This document shows positions 60,364 through 64,000 of a DNA stretch of 64,000 nt, piece by piece (within the stretch, counting starts at the first letter, position 1; the number at the start of each line of letters is the position of its first letter). The stretch is from NCBI RefSeq assembly GCF_002236105.1, contig NZ_NIWU01000003.1, forward strand, positions 126,501 to 190,500. Reading direction: 5' to 3'. The DNA comes from Pseudomonas umsongensis (lineage in GTDB: Bacteria > Pseudomonadota > Gammaproteobacteria > Pseudomonadales > Pseudomonadaceae). Under the pieces are notes generated by a model. It searched no databases, was not told the DNA's origin, and saw only the letters and a list, made by a program, of their open reading frames with translations. A program made the translations under genes and the position numbers.

Positions 60364-60476
60364 GATCGTTCCCACGCTCTGCGTGGGAACGCAGCCAGGG
60401 TCGCTCCGCGGCCCTTCCTAAAGCTGGAACGCGGAGCGTCCCTTGAGGCATTCCCACGCAGAGCGTGGGAACGATC
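60364..60476. repeat. REPIN, GATCGTTCCCACGC family
   Basis: GATCGTTCCCACGCTCTGCG continuing TGGGAA (60364-60389) is repeated in inverted orientation at 60451-60476. Each arm also folds on itself (TTCCCACGC...GCGTGGGAA), and an inner GGAACGCGGAGCGTCCC element is present. This is a third repeat family in the window. Confidence 0.92.
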
Positions 60477-60493
60477 TGTCGGCAGATGCTGGC

Positions 60494-60511
60494 CTTTCAT
60501 CCAATTGTCAT
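60494..60511 (+). promoter_or_regulatory. Pho box upstream of pstS
   Basis: CTTTCAT-CCAA-TTGTCAT matches the PhoB direct repeat CTGTCAT-N4-CTGTCAT with one mismatch in each half. It lies 77 bases before the pstS start, consistent with induction under phosphate limitation. Confidence 0.85.
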
Positions 60512-60588
60512 ATTTCAGCCATAGAGTGTTCACACGGCCTGCTGATACTTGGCCCCGAATAACACACCCTATCTGCTAGGAGTAAGGC

Positions 60589-61587
60589 ATGAAACTGAAG
60601 CGTTTGATGGCGGCAATGACTTTTGTCGCTGCTGGCGTTGCGACTGCCAACGCGGTTGCCGCTGTTGACCCTGCTATCCCGAGCTACACCAAGACCACTG
60701 GTGTGTCGGGCAACCTGTCCAGCGTCGGTTCCGATACCCTGGCCAACCTCATGACCCTCTGGGCTGAGAACTACAAGAAAGAATACCCGAACGTAAACAT
60801 CCAGATTCAGGCCGCCGGTTCGTCTACCGCGCCACCTGCGCTGACCGAAGGCACCGCTAACCTGGGCCCGATGAGCCGCAAGATGAAGGATAACGAGCTG
60901 CAAGCCTTCGAAACCAAGTATGGCTACAAGCCAACCGCTATCCCGGTTGCCGTGGACGCCTTGGCTGTATTCGTGCACAAGGACAACCCGATCAAGGGCC
61001 TGACCATGGCTCAAGTCGACGCGATTTTCTCCTCGACTCGCCTGTGCGGCGCCAAGACCGACGTCAAGACCTGGGGTGATCTGGGCGTGACCGGTGACCT
61101 GGCCAACAAGCCGCTTCAACTGTTCGGTCGTAACTCGGTATCCGGCACCTACGGCTACTTCAAGGAAGAAGCCCTGTGCAAAGGCGACTTCAAGCCGAAC
61201 GTCAACGAACAGCCAGGTTCGGCTTCGGTCGTGCAGTCGATCAGCTCCTCGCTGAACGGTATCGGTTACTCGGGCATCGGCTACAAGACTGCCAGCGTGA
61301 AAACCGTTGCCCTGGCCAAGAAAGAAGGCGGCGAGTTCATCGAAGACACCGAAGAAAACGCCCTGAACGGCAAGTACCCGCTGTCCCGCTTCCTGTACGT
61401 ATACGTCAACAAGGCCCCGAACAAGCCTCTGGCGCCGCTGGAAGCCGAGTTCGTGAAGCTGGTTCTGTCCAAGCAGGGCCAGGAAGTCGTGGTGAAAGAC
61501 GGCTACATCCCGCTGCCAGCCAAGGTTGCAGCAAAAGCACTGGCTGACCTGGGTCTGCAGGAAGGTACCGAAGTCGCAAAAAAGTAA
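60589..61587 (+). CDS. pstS: Phosphate ABC transporter substrate-binding protein
   Basis: This 332-residue periplasmic protein binds phosphate for the Pst importer. It has a signal peptide (MKLKRLMAAMTFVAAGVATA), the ligand loop VSGNLSSVGSDTLANLMTLW, AAGSSTAPPAL, GPMSRKMKD and GRNSVSGTYGYF. AGGAG precedes the start. Codon use indicates high expression. It is followed by a terminator-like hairpin and pstC. Confidence 0.96.
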   Translation: MKLKRLMAAMTFVAAGVATANAVAAVDPAIPSYTKTTGVSGNLSSVGSDTLANLMTLWAENYKKEYPNVNIQIQAAGSSTAPPALTEGTANLGPMSRKMKDNELQAFETKYGYKPTAIPVAVDALAVFVHKDNPIKGLTMAQVDAIFSSTRLCGAKTDVKTWGDLGVTGDLANKPLQLFGRNSVSGTYGYFKEEALCKGDFKPNVNEQPGSASVVQSISSSLNGIGYSGIGYKTASVKTVALAKKEGGEFIEDTEENALNGKYPLSRFLYVYVNKAPNKPLAPLEAEFVKLVLSKQGQEVVVKDGYIPLPAKVAAKALADLGLQEGTEVAKK

Positions 61588-61593
61588 AACCCT

Positions 61594-61620
61594 GATCCGG
61601 GGCTAACCCCGGATCTCTTT
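61594..61620 (+). terminator. Hairpin after pstS
   Basis: A perfect 9-bp stem GATCCGGGG / CCCCGGATC with a four-base loop is followed by TCTTT. It would lower read-through from pstS into pstC, which has its own Pho box. Confidence 0.8.
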
Positions 61621-61737
61621 GGGGGGCTTGTGTGGTGAGGGGATTTATCCCCTCGCCACGGAGTTGCGTTCCAACACCCCCAAATTTTTCGCTCCGCTGC
61701 CGGTTTCACCGGGCGGCGGATTTGTTGCGTCACTGCA

Positions 61738-61755
61738 CTGTCATCTTTCTGTCAT
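61738..61755 (+). promoter_or_regulatory. Consensus Pho box upstream of pstC
   Basis: CTGTCAT-CTTT-CTGTCAT is an exact match to the PhoB box, 22 bases before the pstC start, giving pstC (and presumably pstAB) a promoter separate from pstS. Confidence 0.93.
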
Positions 61756-61777
61756 ACAGGATAGCTAGGGTGTGCGA

Positions 61778-64000
61778 ATGAATGATCTGGCCAATTCCAC
61801 AATGACTACAAATCCCCCCAAGCGAATTGATTTCAATACGCCTGAGCTACAACGCAAGCGCCGTATCCGCGCGCTCAAGGATCGCCTGACCCGTTGGTAC
61901 GTCCTGGTGGGCGGCCTCGCCGTTCTCGGCGCGATCACGCTGATCTTTTTCTTCCTCGCCTACGTCGTTGCGCCCCTGTTTCAGGGGGCCAGCCTGACAT
62001 CGAAGGACGCCATCACGCCGGCCTGGATGCAAGACGCCGGCAAGCCGTTGATGATCTCCCTGGAAGAGCAGAACCAGGTCGCGATGCGGGTTTCCGACAA
62101 GGGCCAGGCACTGTTCTTCGACATCGACAGTGGTGTCGAACTCAAGCGCGTCGATCTGCCGATCCCGGCCGGTGCCAGCGTGACGTCCATCGGTGACGAC
62201 CAGCCAGGTCACCCACTGGTGGCGGTGGGCTTGTCCAACGGCCAGGCCATGGTGTTCCGCCACACCTACAAAGTCAGCTACCCGGACGGCAAGAAGACCA
62301 TCTCGCCAGCCATTGAATACCCGTATGGCGAATCCCCGATCACGCTGAACGAGGCGGGTGGTGCGCTGGAACACGTCAGCCTCAACGCCAACGATTCGAC
62401 CCTGATGCTGGTGGGTTCTACCGGTTCGCAACTCAATGTTTTGTCGCTGACCAGCGAAGAAAACATGATGACAGGCGAAATCACCAGCGAGCAGAAGCGC
62501 ATCGATCTGCCGCAGATGACCGAGCCGGTGAAGAACATCTTCGTCGACCCGCGTCAGCAGTGGCTGTACGTGATCAACGGTCGTGCCCAGGCCGACGTCT
62601 TCAGCTTGCGTGACAAGAGCCTGAACGGTCGCTACAAACTGCTGGAAAACGGTGAAGCCGAAATTACCGCCAGTACCCAGCTCGTAGGCGGCATCTCGCT
62701 GATCCTTGGCGACTCCAAAGGTGGTCTGGCCCAGTGGTTCATGGCCCGCGACCCGGATGGTGAGCAGCGCCTGAAGCAGATCCGCACCTTCCAGATGGGC
62801 ACCACGCCCATCGTTGAAATCACCGCCGAAGAGCGCCGCAAGGGCTTCGTCGCCCTCGACGCCTCGGGCAAGCTCGGCGTGTTCCACAGCACCGCACACC
62901 GTACCCTGCTGGTCGACCAGGTGGTCGAAGGCCAGGGCCTGTTCGGTCTGTCGCCACGGGCCAACCGCGTGATCGTGGAGGCCGGCGGCAAGTTGCAACC
63001 GTTGCTGCTGGACAACCCGCACCCGGAAGTGTCGTGGAGCGCGTTGTGGAGCAAGGTCTGGTACGAGAACTACGACGAGCCTAAATACGTCTGGCAATCG
63101 ACCGCCGCCAACACCGACTTCGAACCCAAGCTGAGCCTGTCGCCGCTGACCTTCGGTACCCTGAAAGCCGCGTTCTACGCCATGCTGCTGGCCGCTCCAC
63201 TGGCCGTCGCCGCGGCGATCTACACCGCGTACTTCATGGCTCCGGGCATGCGCCGCAAGGTCAAGCCGGTGATCGAGCTGATGGAAGCGATGCCGACGGT
63301 GATCCTCGGTTTCTTCGCCGGTCTGTTCCTCGCCCCTTATGTGGAAGGGCATCTGCCGGGCATCTTCAGCCTGCTGATGTTGCTGCCAATCGGCATCCTG
63401 GTCGCCGGTTTCACCTTCAGCCGACTGCCGGAATCGATTCGCCTGAAAGTCCCTGACGGCTGGGAAAGTGCCCTGCTGATTCCAGTGATCCTGTTCGTCG
63501 GCTGGCTGTCGTTGTACATGAGCCCGTTCATGGAGAACTGGTTCTTCGGCGGCGACATGCGCATGTGGATCTCCCACGACCTGGGCATCACCTACGACCA
63601 GCGCAACGCCCTGGTGGTCGGCCTGGCCATGGGCTTCGCAGTCATCCCGAACATCTACTCCATCGCCGAAGACGCCGTATTCAGCGTGCCGCGCGGCCTG
63701 ACCCTGGGCTCGCTGGCCCTCGGTGCAACGCCGTGGCAGACCATGACCCGCGTGGTGATCCTCACCGCCAGCCCGGGCATCTTCTCGGCGCTGATGATCG
63801 GCATGGGTCGTGCGGTCGGCGAAACCATGATCGTGTTGATGGCCACCGGTAACACCCCGGTCATGGAAATGAACCTGTTCGAAGGCCTGCGTACCCTGGC
63901 CGCCAACGTCGCGGTGGAAATGCCGGAGTCGGAAGTCGGCGGCAGCCACTACCGCGTGCTGTTCCTCTCGGCGCTGGTGCTGCTGCTGTTCACCTTCGTC
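61778..64000 (+). CDS. pstC: Phosphate ABC transporter permease PstC, long form (5' part)
   Basis: This gene runs off the window end after 741 codons. It starts MNDLANSTMTTNPPKRIDFN. One N-terminal membrane helix (WYVLVGGLAVLGAITLIFFF) is followed by about 400 periplasmic residues with WD-like repeats (SIGDDQPGHPLVAVGLSNGQ), then the permease domain with MEAMPTVILGFFAGLFLAPY and VGETMIVLMATGNTP. E. coli PstC has about 320 residues and lacks the periplasmic part; the long form is usual in pseudomonads. Confidence 0.93.
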   Translation, partial: MNDLANSTMTTNPPKRIDFNTPELQRKRRIRALKDRLTRWYVLVGGLAVLGAITLIFFFLAYVVAPLFQGASLTSKDAITPAWMQDAGKPLMISLEEQNQVAMRVSDKGQALFFDIDSGVELKRVDLPIPAGASVTSIGDDQPGHPLVAVGLSNGQAMVFRHTYKVSYPDGKKTISPAIEYPYGESPITLNEAGGALEHVSLNANDSTLMLVGSTGSQLNVLSLTSEENMMTGEITSEQKRIDLPQMTEPVKNIFVDPRQQWLYVINGRAQADVFSLRDKSLNGRYKLLENGEAEITASTQLVGGISLILGDSKGGLAQWFMARDPDGEQRLKQIRTFQMGTTPIVEITAEERRKGFVALDASGKLGVFHSTAHRTLLVDQVVEGQGLFGLSPRANRVIVEAGGKLQPLLLDNPHPEVSWSALWSKVWYENYDEPKYVWQSTAANTDFEPKLSLSPLTFGTLKAAFYAMLLAAPLAVAAAIYTAYFMAPGMRRKVKPVIELMEAMPTVILGFFAGLFLAPYVEGHLPGIFSLLMLLPIGILVAGFTFSRLPESIRLKVPDGWESALLIPVILFVGWLSLYMSPFMENWFFGGDMRMWISHDLGITYDQRNALVVGLAMGFAVIPNIYSIAEDAVFSVPRGLTLGSLALGATPWQTMTRVVILTASPGIFSALMIGMGRAVGETMIVLMATGNTPVMEMNLFEGLRTLAANVAVEMPESEVGGSHYRVLFLSALVLLLFTFV

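Noticed and set aside
61847..63949. A 700-codon open frame antisense to pstC
   Set aside because: It is exactly opposite the conserved PstC coding sequence, is rich in His/Gln/Asp/Arg as expected of a complement of GC-rich codons, and matches no family.

Overview
This window looks like a chromosomal segment of a Pseudomonas of the fluorescens complex. The end of the ATP synthase operon is followed by glmU, a DeoR-type regulator and glmS. Further on are a long-form PstC, an FolE2/COG0523 zinc-sparing block, UvrD, PurEK and many REP-type palindromes of the kinds common in that group. The atp-glmS block normally lies close to oriC, and several perfect DnaA boxes occur here. No rRNA, tRNA, CRISPR array or insertion sequence was recognised.

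Layout. 1-5431: atpD (3' part), atpC, glmU, DeoR-type regulator, glmS. 5451-12905: an inserted island of about 7.45 kb directly downstream of glmS, the classical attTn7 neighbourhood. It is flanked by two 100-bp direct copies of the glmS 3' end; the far copy differs at 11 of 100 positions and is followed by what looks like the original glmS terminator. 12966-16720: LysR regulator, glutathione S-transferase and a three-domain redox fusion. 16833-20145: DUF3142 lipoprotein and a large partner protein. 20149-22908: LysE exporter, Lrp-type regulator, dihydrolipoyl dehydrogenase. 23127-29087: a translationally coupled operon of three SPFH (HflK/HflC-like) proteins and a P1B-type metal ATPase. 29256-32541: cfa, cardiolipin synthase, DUF3617 protein. 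32603-37246: zinc-starvation block (catalytic-core-less ThrRS paralog, FolE2, Zur box, ZigA-type COG0523 protein, Cys-rich secreted protein, second COG0523 protein). 37317-49836: mostly housekeeping genes (pdxY, thioesterase, CPA2 antiporter, uvrD, GGDEF/EAL protein, asparaginase). 49976-54359: alanine/glycine symporter, aspartase and a HypT-like LysR regulator. 54548-56253: purEK with a terminator-like leader. 56366-60354: small envelope proteins, mutarotase, thioesterase, MHS-type transporter. 60494-64000: pstS and pstC, each with its own Pho box.

The most interesting part is the island. All its genes lie on the minus strand, in transcription order: a 56-residue peptide with the look of a RiPP precursor, a strong hairpin, YcaO, TfuA, an HExxH protein resembling the alpha-ketoglutarate-dependent peptide beta-hydroxylase family, a ThiS/MoaD-like sulfur carrier ending in Gly-Gly, a ThiF/MoeB-rhodanese fusion, an MFS exporter and a spermidine-synthase-like enzyme. 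TfuA proteins are known to release sulfide from thiocarboxylated ThiS for YcaO backbone thioamidation, so this cassette appears to carry its own complete sulfur relay. The inference is a thioamidated and possibly hydroxylated peptide, further tailored by the SpeE-like enzyme and exported by the MFS protein. The precursor has no Cys, and the YcaO lacks the proline-rich C-terminus of azoline-forming enzymes; both argue for thioamide rather than thiazole chemistry.

A second notable block is the zinc module, where a ThrRS paralog keeps the TGS, editing-like and anticodon-binding parts but has the whole aminoacylation core missing and its editing histidines replaced. A third is the SPFH-trio/P-type ATPase operon with a histidine-rich N-terminus on one SPFH protein.
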